Below, piece after piece: positions 45,193 through 54,877 of a DNA stretch of 64,000 bases. The stretch is from JAICXG01 sp036494545. GTDB lineage: Bacteria; Verrucomicrobiota; Verrucomicrobiia; Chthoniobacterales; UBA10450. The translations under genes were made by a program, and so were the position numbers. Each line of letters starts with the position of its first letter. Position 1 is the stretch's first letter. The stretch lies in NCBI GenBank assembly GCA_036494545.1, contig DASXOB010000003.1, positions 186,001-250,000 on the forward strand, written 5' to 3'. The notes under the pieces are model-generated. The model did not search any database, was not told the DNA's origin, and saw nothing but the letters and a program-made list of their open reading frames with translations.

Positions 45193-46467
45193 TTACCTCG
45201 TCCGGCGCAGCGGAACCGCGATCACTGTCGTCCCTTTCAAGTCGTCTAAGTTTTTGATGCTGCCATCGGGTTGGTAATGTCCGACATAAGAGTTAGCAAT
45301 CACATTAAGTGCGCCGTTCGCGATTGCACCGGTTGTCGGCTCGTCGAACTCCGGATGATGATGCGACTGCAGGACAGTCACACCAGAGATCCGAGTGCCT
45401 TTTTCACTTAATGCCATTCGAATTACCCGGCCGGGATTAGCGGTATTCTGAATGCCAAACAAATCGCCCTCATGCCAGTAAAGTCCATCGCAGCCTCCCG
45501 TAGCCACCGTGTCCGGCTGTGGTAACCTTACCGGCTCGCCGGTCTTCGTGTCGATGCGCGCAATCCCGGTCGAGAGCGTGACATACAACATCCCGTCGGA
45601 ACTCAGTGTGATTCCATTTGCACCAGGTAATTTTCCCTTTCCCCCAAACGGAAGCAGTTTCGTCTCATCGCGCTTCTTACGAAAGAGTGAGCCTGCCCCT
45701 GAGTCGGTCACGTAGAGCGTTCCGTCCGGCGCCACCGTGAGATCGTTGAGTTGGGCCGCTTCTGGCGCCACAAATCGATCGGTAAGTCGACCAGTCTTTA
45801 GGTCGTAACGCACGACCGTATTCCTCCGCTCTTTCTTACCACTCTCTTCGAAGTTGTTCGTGCTTACTGCATACAGGCATCCGTGCGGCGAATCGACGCT
45901 CAGACCGAGAACCGCATCGAGCTGGTCGCCAGCGCTGGAGAAATCCTGTGTCTCACCTTTGCCATCTGTCACTATCACCCTATGTTGCGCCACGCTGCCA
46001 AGAAAGAAACGCTGGCCAACGGCGTCATAGGCTATTCCTTCCGGAATGAGTCTCGGATCCTTCAATCGAAACGCGACCGGAGAGTTAGGCATGGCCGGTT
46101 CTTGCTCGGCGAGCTCCTTGCGGATCGCCTGGAATTCCTGCTCGTTCCACAAGGTATCAAAGCCGGTATTCCGCGTTGGAATGAGCCCAAGTTTGCGCCC
46201 TTTCAAACTGCGCAGGAGCGCCAGGACCGGTTCACGCTCACCCATGCGGGTGCGCAACAATGCCTCATAGAAAACAAGGATGCCGTCGCCTGGCCGTTCC
46301 TTCCGCAACGTTTGCAACCGCTCCAGACTCGCGCGAGCCGCCGCGGACACGTCATCCGCTCCATTCGCCAGCGGAAAGAACTGTAACGCCAGGACCAGAA
46401 CCGCGCACAACATGACTCTTAGGACGGCAGTTCGATCACCGCGCCTCGCAAGCCTTCTCGTCATCAT
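45193..46467 (-). CDS. Secreted SMP-30/NHL-like beta-propeller protein
   Basis: The start at 46467 gives about 424 residues beginning with basic residues and a hydrophobic signal (LRVMLCAVLVLALQFFPLAN). A short helical region (about 45-110) is followed by a six-bladed propeller: LIPEGIAYDAVGQRFFLGSV, LNDLTVAPDGTLYVTDSGAG, ANGITLSSDGMLYVTLSTGI, and so on. The Glu-Gly-Ile start and Asn/Asp metal positions resemble gluconolactonase/SMP-30 proteins. The role in the periplasm is unknown. Confidence 0.78.
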   Translation of the reverse strand: MMTRRLARRGDRTAVLRVMLCAVLVLALQFFPLANGADDVSAAARASLERLQTLRKERPGDGILVFYEALLRTRMGEREPVLALLRSLKGRKLGLIPTRNTGFDTLWNEQEFQAIRKELAEQEPAMPNSPVAFRLKDPRLIPEGIAYDAVGQRFFLGSVAQHRVIVTDGKGETQDFSSAGDQLDAVLGLSVDSPHGCLYAVSTNNFEESGKKERRNTVVRYDLKTGRLTDRFVAPEAAQLNDLTVAPDGTLYVTDSGAGSLFRKKRDETKLLPFGGKGKLPGANGITLSSDGMLYVTLSTGIARIDTKTGEPVRLPQPDTVATGGCDGLYWHEGDLFGIQNTANPGRVIRMALSEKGTRISGVTVLQSHHHPEFDEPTTGAIANGALNVIANSYVGHYQPDGSIKNLDDLKGTTVIAVPLRRTR

Positions 46468-46653
46468 ACAGCATCTTCCGGAGCCCCACTCTGTGTGCAA
46501 GCAACCAATTCCCGCCAAGAGCCGGCTGAGATAAGACATTTATCCGACCATTCCGGACCTTCGACAAAGACTCATCCTAACAGCAGTGATCTGGTAATGG
46601 TTCGATTGTGTGAAAACGTCGTTCTGCCAATATGAATGGAACTTGGCCGATCC

Positions 46654-47328
46654 ATGGATAAGATTCTCCGCGTGAAACGAGTGTTGCTCATCCTGCTCGT
46701 CATTCTTGTCGCAGGTTCGAGTTATGTTTACGTCGACTGGCATTGGAAGCGATCACTTCCCCCGCGCGGCGGCCGCTATTTCTTTCATCGGGTTCAGTTA
46801 CCAGTTCCCCTATTCCAGCAGGGTGACGAGCGTTGGCGAGACGATCCGCTGGGCGGCGTGGCCATAAATGGAACCATCGGTAGCGACGGATGCGCCGTCG
46901 CCGCGACCGCGATGATCTTTCGATCCTACGGAATCGATACCGACCCCCAGCGGCTGAACTGGTTTCTCAGCGCGGTTGGAGGTTTTACTCCCCAAGGCTG
47001 GCTCTACTGGGACCGCGCCGCCTGGTGGGCGCCCGATCGGGTCCGGCATATCTATGAGGATCTGCCGAGCTATGCACTCATCGACTCCAACCTGGACCAC
47101 GGTAATCCTGTTATTGTGCGAGTTCGTTTCCGCAGCGGCATGACTCATTTCATCGTCATTGCCGGCAAGGAAGGTTTTGACTACCTTGTCCGCGACCCTG
47201 GCGCCGGGGCGATCAAGGGTTATTATCCTTTGCGAGAACTGGGTAGTAACATCGAAGCTCTCCGCTTTTATGAGCCGCTGAACGCAGGCCATGCACATCT
47301 TGAAACTCAAGCTCAACCAACCGGCTGA
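46654..47328 (+). CDS. C39-like cysteine peptidase domain protein, membrane-anchored
   Basis: About 224 residues. An N-terminal transmembrane helix (VLLILLVILVAGSSYVYVDW) is followed by a Peptidase_C39_2-type domain. The catalytic Cys is in GSDGCAVAATAMIFRSYGI, the His in SGMTHFIVIAGKEG, and the Asp-like position in YLVRDPGAGAIKGYY. The similarity is to BtrH/C39 stand-alone peptidases rather than to ABC-transporter peptidases. It faces the periplasm. An alternative start lies at 46636. The substrate is unknown. Confidence 0.82.
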   Translation: MDKILRVKRVLLILLVILVAGSSYVYVDWHWKRSLPPRGGRYFFHRVQLPVPLFQQGDERWRDDPLGGVAINGTIGSDGCAVAATAMIFRSYGIDTDPQRLNWFLSAVGGFTPQGWLYWDRAAWWAPDRVRHIYEDLPSYALIDSNLDHGNPVIVRVRFRSGMTHFIVIAGKEGFDYLVRDPGAGAIKGYYPLRELGSNIEALRFYEPLNAGHAHLETQAQPTG

Positions 47329-47388
47329 AGCCACCGCACCCCGCGAAGTCTTCGACTCTTCGTCCCATCGCAGCTAAAACCCGGCACC

Positions 47389-47913
47389 ATGTCTTGGGCA
47401 GTATTTCTTCGGGCAGTGAATGTCGGCAAGACCAATCGGTGTCAGCCGGTCTTGATTGCGAAACAGTTGGTCAGATTCGGGATGACTAACATTGGCGCGG
47501 TTGGCACCTTTGTCGTGCGAAAGGATGTGGCCGAATCCACCCTTCGCGATGCTATCGCCGATCGCCTGCCATTCCGATGCGACATCATGATCTGTCCCGC
47601 GACAGAAGTCACCAGTCTCGTGGCCGCGGAGCCTTTTGCCGGTCAGCCTTCCGACCCCGATGTCGTTCGATTCGTGAGTGTCATGGCCAGGAAGCTGCCA
47701 GGGTTCAAACCGCTTCCGCTCATCTTTCCACCGACTGGTGACTGGTCGGCGAAACTCATGAGAATTCAAGGCCCGTTCGCGATCGGTCTCTACCGCCGGC
47801 ATATGAAAGCCATTGGTTACCTCGGCAAAATCGAAAAGCAACTAGGCGTTCCGGTAACTACTCGCAATTGGAACACGATCCAAAAAGTGGCGGAAGTCAT
47901 CGCCAAAGGCTAA
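47389..47913 (+). CDS. DUF1697 family protein
   Basis: 174 residues with the DUF1697 pattern: VFLRAVNVGKTNRCQPVLIA (normally LLRGINVGG), then GMTNIGAVGTFVVRKDV (xSGNVVF-like) and a C-terminal LGVPVTTRNWNTIQKVAE, which is the most diagnostic. DUF1697 proteins are small soluble proteins of unknown activity. The N-terminal Gly-Gly turn is replaced by GKTNR, a small departure from the family. Confidence 0.82.
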   Translation: MSWAVFLRAVNVGKTNRCQPVLIAKQLVRFGMTNIGAVGTFVVRKDVAESTLRDAIADRLPFRCDIMICPATEVTSLVAAEPFAGQPSDPDVVRFVSVMARKLPGFKPLPLIFPPTGDWSAKLMRIQGPFAIGLYRRHMKAIGYLGKIEKQLGVPVTTRNWNTIQKVAEVIAKG

Positions 47914-48043
47914 GGCGATTTCGCGTCCATGGCGAAGTTGTAACTCAGCTTCTGACCTGAACCACAGGGCATTTTGCTGCGCAGGGCGGAAATTCGATTC
48001 CCATCGAAGGCAATATTGGAGAACTAAATCTTCAAAAATAGCA

Positions 48044-48073
48044 TTGACATCGCGTTAGGGGCGAGCCTTTGAT
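48044..48073 (+). promoter_or_regulatory. Candidate sigma70-type promoter for the kelch gene
   Basis: TTGACA at 48044-48049 and TTTGAT at 48068-48073 are separated by 18 bp. The -35 matches consensus perfectly and the -10 is weak. It would give a leader of about 95 nt before the ATG at 48175, which has GGAGG just upstream. Confidence 0.35.
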
Positions 48074-48174
48074 CTTCTCATACCTTAGCCCCACTTAATA
48101 ATCCCGACCGTTTCGGAGGGTGGATCGAGCCGGCCTTGTCGAGAGAGGCTCCGGTTAAATCGGAGGTCTCAATC

Positions 48175-50613
48175 ATGAAAACAACACCGTCACGTGGAAT
48201 CAATGGGCTTCGCCATTTGTTCGTTAGGCAGCGAATCGCGTTATCGTTGCTATATCTTGGTGCGGCCCTCGCGTTCGTGCAGCCATCCGCGGGTGCTCCC
48301 TTTGAATGGGAAAAGACGGGCAGCCTCGCCACCGCACGTCGGGCTCAGACGGCGACGTTGCTGCCCAACGGCAAGGTGCTCGTCACAGGAGGCTATCCCT
48401 ACACTGCCAGCGTGGAGCTCTATGATCAGGCTAGCCGAGCCTGGAAGGCCACTGGCAGCCTCGGCACCGCACGCGACAGGCACACGGCGACGTTGTTGCT
48501 CAACGGGAAAGTACTCGTCGCAGGCGGTGAGGATGACTTTGGAGAACCTCTGGCAAGCGCGGAACTCTACGATCTAGCCAGCGGAACCTGGACGGCGACC
48601 GGTAACCTCGGGGGGGTGCGCCGTTGGCACACGGCCACCCTGCTGCCCAACGGAATGGTGCTTGTCGCAGGCGGACTGGGCACTGACTCTCTGGCGAGCG
48701 CGGAGCTTTACGATCCCGCGAGCGGAACCTGGACGCCCACCGGCAACATGATTCAAGCCCGCTTTTTTCACACAGCAACCTTGTTGCGGACTGGCAAGGT
48801 GCTCGTCTGTTCTGACACGAGCGCGGAACTCTACGATCCCGCGAGCGGAACCTGGACGGCGACTGGCAGCCTCGCCATCGGACGTAGCAACCACACGGCA
48901 ACGTTACTGCCGAGCGGCAAGGTGCTCGTCGCAGGCGGTTCTAATGATGCGAGCACGGAGCTCTATGATCCAGAGAGCGGAACTTGGACGATCACCGGTA
49001 GCCTCGTCAACGAACGCTATTGGCACACAGCGACGTTATTGCCCAACGGTAAAGTACTCGTCGCAGGTGGTTCTTCTGACATAAACGCCTTCGACACTCT
49101 GGAGAGCGCGGAGCTCTATGATCCAGAAAGCGGGCTCTGGGCCGCCACCGGTAGTCTCGGCACCAAACGCCTTGCCTTTACGGCAACTCTGCTCGCTAAC
49201 GGCAAGGTCCTCGTCGCAGGCGGCGATCACTACCCGAAAATTTTGGCAACTGCCGAACTGTATGATTCTGCGAACGGGACCTGGACCGCCACGGACAGCC
49301 TCGCCACCGGCCGCAGATTGCATACAGCGACCCTGCTATCCAATGGCCAGGTCCTTGTGGCAGGCGGCCTAGACGGCGCTGACCTCCCGAGTGCAGAACT
49401 TTACGATTCATCGAGCGGAACCTGGATGACAACCGGCAGCCTCGCCACCGCTCGCGATTCTCACACAGCGACGTTGCTGCCCAACGGCAAGGTGCTTATT
49501 GCAGGTGGCTACAACCTCGACAGCATCTATCTAGCGAGCGCGGAACTTTTCGATGCTGCGAGTGGGACATGGTCAACTACCGGCAGCCTGGCGACCGAAC
49601 ATTCTGACCACACCGCCACGTTGCTGGCCGACGGCAAAGTGCTCATCGCCAGTGGCGCGAGTAACAGCGGCATTACGCTGAGCGCGGAACTCTACGATCC
49701 TATAAACGGAGATTGGACCGCGACTGGAAATCTCATCACTGGGCGCGAAGGCCATACGGCTACGTTACTTCCCAGCGGCAAAGTGCTTGTTGCAGGCGGT
49801 GCAAATGGCAACTTTCTCGCGAGCGCAGAACTTTACGATCCAGCAAGCGGAACTTGGACATCCACTGGCAGCCTCGCCAATGCACGCTGTTTTCACTCCG
49901 CGACACTGCTGCCCAACGGCAAAGTGCTCGTCGCAGGTGGCGTTGGAAGTAACACCCTCAACAGCGCGGAACTCTACAATCCAGCAAGCGGCACATGGAC
50001 ACTCACTGGCAGCCTCGCAGACGCGCGCGAATACCACACAGCCACTCTGTTACCTGAGGGGCGGGTTCTGGTTACTGGAGGTTTTGGCACGACCGACTAT
50101 CTCGCGAGTTCGGAACTCTACGATCCGGCCAGTGGGAGATGGTCGGCAAGCGGCAGCCTAACGAAAGCACGGTGGGAGCACACGGCGACGTTGTTGACCA
50201 CCGGAAACGTCCTCGTGGCAGCTGGTGACAACAGCGGTCCCCTCACCAGCGCGGAACTCTACGACGTGGGGCTTGGATTCAGCAGTCACTGGCAGCCCAG
50301 GATAGCAAACGCCTCGATGCGCGAATTTGGCAACGGCCATCTCGTTCTCGCTGGATTACGTTTCCAAGGCATCTCGGAAGCTTCCGGCGGCAATTCGCAG
50401 AACTCATCGACCAATTATCCAATCGTCCAGTTGCGAAGCCTCGACAACAGTCAGGTCGCTTTTCTCCCGGCTGATCCACTCCGCGGCTGGTCGGACACGA
50501 GCTTTGTATCTCGTCCAATAGGAAACTTTCCTCCGGGTCCCGCTTTGGTGACCGTCTTTACCAATGGGATCCCCAGTGACGCAAAGTATCTACTCATCGA
50601 CAAACCTCACTAA
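48175..50613 (+). CDS. Secreted kelch-repeat protein with 14 near-regular repeats
   Basis: The ATG at 48175 follows GGAGG and gives 812 residues with a signal peptide (SLLYLGAALAFVQPSAGA). From about residue 40 to 710 it consists of about 14 repeats of roughly 48 residues. Each has the pattern AELYDPASGTWTATGSL then R..HTATLLPNGKVLVAGG, as in kelch beta-propellers. A C-terminal domain follows (GNGHLVLAGLRFQGISEASG). Fourteen repeats could form two seven-bladed propellers. The protein is exported. Binding of a polymer or another protein is likely, but the ligand is unknown. It contains two word copies (48221, 50157). Confidence 0.85.
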   Translation: MKTTPSRGINGLRHLFVRQRIALSLLYLGAALAFVQPSAGAPFEWEKTGSLATARRAQTATLLPNGKVLVTGGYPYTASVELYDQASRAWKATGSLGTARDRHTATLLLNGKVLVAGGEDDFGEPLASAELYDLASGTWTATGNLGGVRRWHTATLLPNGMVLVAGGLGTDSLASAELYDPASGTWTPTGNMIQARFFHTATLLRTGKVLVCSDTSAELYDPASGTWTATGSLAIGRSNHTATLLPSGKVLVAGGSNDASTELYDPESGTWTITGSLVNERYWHTATLLPNGKVLVAGGSSDINAFDTLESAELYDPESGLWAATGSLGTKRLAFTATLLANGKVLVAGGDHYPKILATAELYDSANGTWTATDSLATGRRLHTATLLSNGQVLVAGGLDGADLPSAELYDSSSGTWMTTGSLATARDSHTATLLPNGKVLIAGGYNLDSIYLASAELFDAASGTWSTTGSLATEHSDHTATLLADGKVLIASGASNSGITLSAELYDPINGDWTATGNLITGREGHTATLLPSGKVLVAGGANGNFLASAELYDPASGTWTSTGSLANARCFHSATLLPNGKVLVAGGVGSNTLNSAELYNPASGTWTLTGSLADAREYHTATLLPEGRVLVTGGFGTTDYLASSELYDPASGRWSASGSLTKARWEHTATLLTTGNVLVAAGDNSGPLTSAELYDVGLGFSSHWQPRIANASMREFGNGHLVLAGLRFQGISEASGGNSQNSSTNYPIVQLRSLDNSQVAFLPADPLRGWSDTSFVSRPIGNFPPGPALVTVFTNGIPSDAKYLLIDKPH

Positions 50614-50814
50614 TCAGAACTAACAAAGAAACATACCCGGACCAAGACTGTGAAAACATGTCGAGTAGGGTCTTGTCGTGCGAGACTTCGGTGAAATTAG
50701 AGGGCCCCACATACAGAATCTCTCGCCGTGCATCCGCCAGATGTCCCCGGCTTTTCCATGCAAGCCGGAACGTCGGACTCTATTCGGAAACAAAACGTAG
50801 GAACAACTTCTCTT

Positions 50815-51537
50815 ATGAACAATGACTCTAACTCTCGCTTCGGCTCACGAGCTCCTCGTAATCAACAGCCTGCCTCAATTGCCAATAAGCGCTGGGCTGC
50901 CTATGCCATGGCTGGTGCAGCTACGGCACTCTCTGCCAATAACTCCGCGGAAGCTGGTATCCATTATTTCAACATTATGGATAAAACATTCGGCTGGCCC
51001 AGGGATGGTAAAGTTGCCTTCCAGCTTGATCAACCAGGCGATTCCTTCTACTTCATACACGGCAAATTCTCAGGGTGTGGTGAGGCGGACTTTGGGATTG
51101 TTAATCTAAGTGCCACTGACCCTCGTTTCAGGGGGTTTCGCGCCCACGACTATTATTATGTTTCCAAGCTAACCTTCGGCCAGAAGATATCGTCGGGCAG
51201 TTTTGTTGGGTATTTCCTTAAAGGAGGTATCATGGCGGGCTGCAGCTTTCTGGGCACCTACCACCAATGGGAGGATCCCGGAATGGGCTTCGTGGGTTTT
51301 AGGTTTCGAAGCGGTGCGGGCACCCAATACGGGTGGGTACGGGTTCGGACGCTTGGCGGGCCACAGAATGCTTTCCGAGTGCTTGACTATGCCTATGCCG
51401 ATCCCGGTGAGCCTATTGCCGCCGGGCAGACGTCAAGTGATAAAGCTGCACCGGACCAGGGTTCTCTTGGCTGGCTCGCGCTCGGCGCCGGAGGAATCTT
51501 AGCATGGCGTAAAAGTCGTTCCCGAGCCGCAAATTAA
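50815..51537 (+). CDS. Secreted family protein, paralog 1, with C-terminal anchor-like tail
   Basis: The start at 50815 (MNNDSNSRFGSRAPRNQQ) gives 240 residues. A polar N-terminal leader is followed by the motif RWAAYAMAGAATAL and SAEAGIHYF (export signal with AEA cleavage). A beta-rich middle includes FQLDQPGDSFYF and GFVGFRFRSGAGTQYGWVRV. The end is LDYAYADPGEPIAAGQTSSD, then PDQGSLGWLALGAGGILAW and KSRSRAAN. The end (short linker, hydrophobic helix, basic cluster) resembles a PEP-CTERM-type sorting signal, although the Pro-Glu-Pro is absent. It shares this plan with the next two genes. Confidence 0.7.
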   Translation: MNNDSNSRFGSRAPRNQQPASIANKRWAAYAMAGAATALSANNSAEAGIHYFNIMDKTFGWPRDGKVAFQLDQPGDSFYFIHGKFSGCGEADFGIVNLSATDPRFRGFRAHDYYYVSKLTFGQKISSGSFVGYFLKGGIMAGCSFLGTYHQWEDPGMGFVGFRFRSGAGTQYGWVRVRTLGGPQNAFRVLDYAYADPGEPIAAGQTSSDKAAPDQGSLGWLALGAGGILAWRKSRSRAAN

Positions 51538-51619
51538 CCCGCTGTTTGTTACTCCCATGGCGGGCAAACATTCCATACGCGATATAAAAATACAGCAGCG
51601 AACAAGAAAGGGCCATCCA

Positions 51620-52351
51620 ATGAAAGGTCACTCTAACTCTCAATTCACCTCAACACCTGCCTGTAACCGCAAAGCCCGCCCAATCACAAGGGCACGCTGG
51701 GTTGCCTACGCCGCGGCCGGTGCTGCTACTGCATTAATCAAAAGTAACTCCGCCGAAGCCGCCATCCATTATTCGGGGATTCTGAATGTGCGGCTCCCGG
51801 TCGGCCGGGAGGAAACCAAATCGTTCCAACTGGATCAGCCCGGGGACTTCTTTGTCTTAAAGCACACTTCTTACGAAGGGCGTTGGCGAGCCTTTTTCAC
51901 GATTTACGGAATCGTCTCGCATGCTTTTAACGGGCCCAGCGTAACTCATTTCGGTTATGGTTGGGGCTATGCTTCGAAGCTACGTTCAGGCCAGAGAATA
52001 TGGTTAGGTCCCTTTTTTTCCAAGACATTTCAAGGGTTCGGTCCTGGCCTTTTAGCGTATTTCGGTTTCTCACACGAGCAGTGGACGGATTTCGGAAAGG
52101 GCTTCGTCGGTTTTAGATTTAACAGTGGGGCGGGCATGCAATATGGGTGGGCACGGCTTAAGGTAGCAGGCCTCCCGCAGAATGATTTTGAGCTCATTGA
52201 TTACGCCTATGGTGACCCCGGTGAACCGGTAAGAGCTGGACAAGCATCGAGTGACGAGCAAGCACCCGATCAGGGTTCTCTCGGCTGGCTTGCGCTTGGC
52301 GCCGTGGGACTCCTTGCTTGGCGTAAGAGCCGATCGCAAGCCAGACGTTAA
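51620..52351 (+). CDS. Secreted family protein, paralog 2
   Basis: 243 residues from the ATG at 51620. It has the same architecture as paralog 1: RWVAYAAAGAATAL leader, SAEAAIHYSGIL, FQLDQPGDFFVL, GFVGFRFNSGAGMQYGWARL, IDYAYGDPGEPVRAGQASSD, and the tail QGSLGWLALGAVGLLAW with KSRSQARR. The middle has diverged strongly, with an extra Phe/Tyr-rich loop (SHAFNGPSVTHFGYGWGY). It is separated by 82 bp from paralog 1, so the triplet may be one operon. Confidence 0.7.
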   Translation: MKGHSNSQFTSTPACNRKARPITRARWVAYAAAGAATALIKSNSAEAAIHYSGILNVRLPVGREETKSFQLDQPGDFFVLKHTSYEGRWRAFFTIYGIVSHAFNGPSVTHFGYGWGYASKLRSGQRIWLGPFFSKTFQGFGPGLLAYFGFSHEQWTDFGKGFVGFRFNSGAGMQYGWARLKVAGLPQNDFELIDYAYGDPGEPVRAGQASSDEQAPDQGSLGWLALGAVGLLAWRKSRSQARR

Positions 52352-52431
52352 CTCGCCCTTTATTACTGCCATGGCGCGAAGCCTTATATCTGCTGATGAA
52401 TACATCTATGAACAAGGAAAGAACCATTGCT

Positions 52432-53157
52432 ATGAACACTGACAATAAGTCTCAGCTTGCCTCAGCAACTGTTAGTAGCCGCAAACCGGCCTCAATCCCA
52501 AAGACGCGTTGGGCCGCCTACGCCACGGCCAGCGCAGCTACCGCTCTTACCGTTAGCTCCGCAGAGGCCGTCATTCATTATTCGGGTCGGCTGGACCTGC
52601 ATTTCCACGAAGGAGACCGAACGTTTTCGTTGGATCAGCCGGGCGATTCTTGTCGATTATTTAATTTCATAAATTCTTACCATGAAGGTTTGGTCCTTTT
52701 TTATGTTAGCGGGATCGCTTCGGCCGCATTCAGAGGATTCCCAGTCGGCGGTTCTTTGTATGCTTCAAAGTTGTCTGCTGGTCAGAACATATCGGCGGGT
52801 TCCTTCACTCAGAACGCGCCGGGGCGTCGTGGTGGCATCTTAATCGGTGACTACTTCGGCGAGGGGAGTCAGTATGGGCAGTGGAGAAGACCAGGCCCCG
52901 GTTTTATTGGTTTCAGATTTAACAGCGGCGCGGGTGTGCAATATGGGTGGGTAAGGATCAAGATGCCGCGTCATTTTCATAAAAGCGTGCCCTTAGAGCT
53001 GATCGACTACGCCTACGCCGACCCCGGTGAGCCTATCACAGCCGGGCAAACATCAAGTAGTGAACAAGCGCCCGGCCAAGGTTCTCTCGGCTGGCTTGCG
53101 CTTGGTGCCGGGGGGCTCCTGGCATGGCGCAAGAGTCGGTCCCGAGCGGCACGTTAA
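52432..53157 (+). CDS. Secreted family protein, paralog 3
   Basis: 241 residues from the ATG at 52432; further in-frame starts lie at 52396 and 52408. Shared features are RWAAYATASAATAL, SSAEAVIHYSGRL, FSLDQPGDSCRL, GFIGFRFNSGAGVQYGWVRI, LIDYAYADPGEPITAGQTSS and the tail QGSLGWLALGAGGLLAW with KSRSRAAR. The tail and the GFRFNSGAG block are the best-conserved parts across the three copies, which suggests they matter for export or assembly. Confidence 0.7.
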   Translation: MNTDNKSQLASATVSSRKPASIPKTRWAAYATASAATALTVSSAEAVIHYSGRLDLHFHEGDRTFSLDQPGDSCRLFNFINSYHEGLVLFYVSGIASAAFRGFPVGGSLYASKLSAGQNISAGSFTQNAPGRRGGILIGDYFGEGSQYGQWRRPGPGFIGFRFNSGAGVQYGWVRIKMPRHFHKSVPLELIDYAYADPGEPITAGQTSSSEQAPGQGSLGWLALGAGGLLAWRKSRSRAAR

Positions 53158-53309
53158 TTGTCCATTGCCACTAGCCGGTAAACACTCGAGTTGTAACGCG
53201 ATTCAAAAAGTGACGGAGAATATTGCGAACGGCTGAAACTCTCTGCACTGGATGGCGGTGAGCTTCTAGCTCTACCGGGGCGCAATTCGCCGGATTGGTC
53301 TTATCATCA

Positions 53310-54242
53310 TCAAACTACCGCCGTCTCAGTCTCCTCGATGACTTCTGGCGGCTTCGGTTTCCCAAAAAGCACAGCAAGTAAGGCTCCCATGGCGACTAAC
53401 GCAATACCCGAGACCATCTGCAGCGTATAGCTTTCGCCGAAGATGGTGATGCCGAAAATGAGCGCGTAGATAAGGCCGAGATAGTTAAGGACAGCCACCG
53501 TCGCGACGCGCTCGGCTTGAAGGGATTTCGTCAGGCACACTTGACCTATCTGAGTCAGGACACCGCACATCAGCAGGCAAAACCATTCCCATGGGACAGG
53601 TGTTTTCCATCCGAAAAGAATAAAAGCAAAGCCGGCCGCGACGCCGACAAGCTGGAAATGCAGCACCACGACAATCGGCTCTTCGCGTTCGCGTAATCGC
53701 CGCACCAGATTATAAGCCATGCCGGAACAAACTGCGGAAGCAACTCCAATCAGGAGATAGAACGTGGAGACATGGGAATCAAAACCTTTGATCACCAATA
53801 CTCCGGCAAACGCAACGCCATAACATAGCCATTGCGGCGCCCGCACCGATTCGCGCAGGAGAAAGACTCCGATAAGTGCGGTAAAGATGGGTGAAAGATA
53901 TTGAATCGTGACTGCCGTAGCGAGAGGCATGCGTTGCAGAGTGAGAAAGAAGGTGTAAAGCGCGAGTGTGCCGAAAGTCCCGCGCGCGATCAGGAGGGTG
54001 CGATTGTTACCCTGCCAATCCAGTCGCCGCCGCGCGACGTGCACTCCGCAAATCATTCCCGAAACAAGACAGCGAAAGAAAACGATCTCCATCGCCGGGA
54101 TGCGATCGAGTTGCTTGATAAAAACATTCATGACCGCGAAAGCCAGCGTGGCCAAAAGCATGTTCGCAATGCCGCCGCGAAAGCGAGGCGATCTCCTGCG
54201 CGACATCATCTCGATCGACTCAGGCATGCCGGCACGTTCCAC
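53310..54242 (-). CDS. EamA-family (DMT) transporter
   Basis: 310 residues with ten hydrophobic segments in two repeats of five, as in RhaT/EamA permeases. Typical blocks are AMEIVFFRCLVSGM, LPLATAVTIQYLSPIFTALI-like (PLATAVTIQYLSPIFTALIG), EREEPIVVVLHFQLVG and AVLNYLGLIYALIFGITIFGES. It probably moves a small metabolite or amino acid across the inner membrane. Direction and substrate are not predictable. It converges with the paralog triplet. Confidence 0.88.
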   Translation of the reverse strand: MERAGMPESIEMMSRRRSPRFRGGIANMLLATLAFAVMNVFIKQLDRIPAMEIVFFRCLVSGMICGVHVARRRLDWQGNNRTLLIARGTFGTLALYTFFLTLQRMPLATAVTIQYLSPIFTALIGVFLLRESVRAPQWLCYGVAFAGVLVIKGFDSHVSTFYLLIGVASAVCSGMAYNLVRRLREREEPIVVVLHFQLVGVAAGFAFILFGWKTPVPWEWFCLLMCGVLTQIGQVCLTKSLQAERVATVAVLNYLGLIYALIFGITIFGESYTLQMVSGIALVAMGALLAVLFGKPKPPEVIEETETAVV

Positions 54243-54396
54243 GCGCGTCGATTTGGAACAAGTCAGGCCATGTGCGGGCGTTGCGTCCGCTAGCCGGTCG
54301 AGCCTCCAACGCTACTCTCTCTCAGCCTGGATGTAGCCATGCAAGACCGAAGGGTAAACGAACATAAGCTTGTCCCCCACCCTTCTCCTGCCATAT

Positions 54397-54726
54397 TCAG
54401 ACAGTTTCCACAATCACCGCGGTTCCATAGCACAAGACCTCAGTTACTCCGGACATGAGCTCGGTGGCGTCGTATCTGATCCCCAAGACTGCGTTAGCTC
54501 CGAGTTCCTGCGCGTGAGCGATCATCATCTCGAAGGCTTCCGCGCGCGTCTTCTCGCAGAGGGTTGTGAAAAGAGTGATGTTGCCACCGACCAGAGTCTG
54601 CAAACCGCCGCCGATCGTACCCACAATCGAGCGCGAACGGACGGTAATTCCTCGTACCACGCCCAGATTCTTTTTCACCTTGAAACCGTCCAGGGTGAAA
54701 GCCGTTGTTGTCATTCCGTGGTCCAT
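54397..54726 (-). CDS. YbjQ family (UPF0145) protein
   Basis: 109 residues with the full family sequence: GVVRGITVRSRSIVGTIGGG, EKTRAEAFEMMIAHAQELGA, NAVLGIRYDATEL, and VLCYGTAVIVE. YbjQ proteins form a small pentameric barrel and have no established function, though some are near metal-related genes. The GTG/ATG start may be at MTTTAFTLDG rather than MDHG. It is monocistronic. Confidence 0.92.
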   Translation of the reverse strand: MDHGMTTTAFTLDGFKVKKNLGVVRGITVRSRSIVGTIGGGLQTLVGGNITLFTTLCEKTRAEAFEMMIAHAQELGANAVLGIRYDATELMSGVTEVLCYGTAVIVETV

Positions 54727-54877
54727 AACTTTTCTAGATAAATCTAACGATACTCAGGTCCGATACCCTGCCGAGAACGCAGCAGGCAGCGCGTTGAAGT
54801 AATAAAGTCATGAGACAATTAGCTATAACACCGACTCGCGGTCAGATCCGACGCGTGCTTAAATGCATTGCTCTCAC

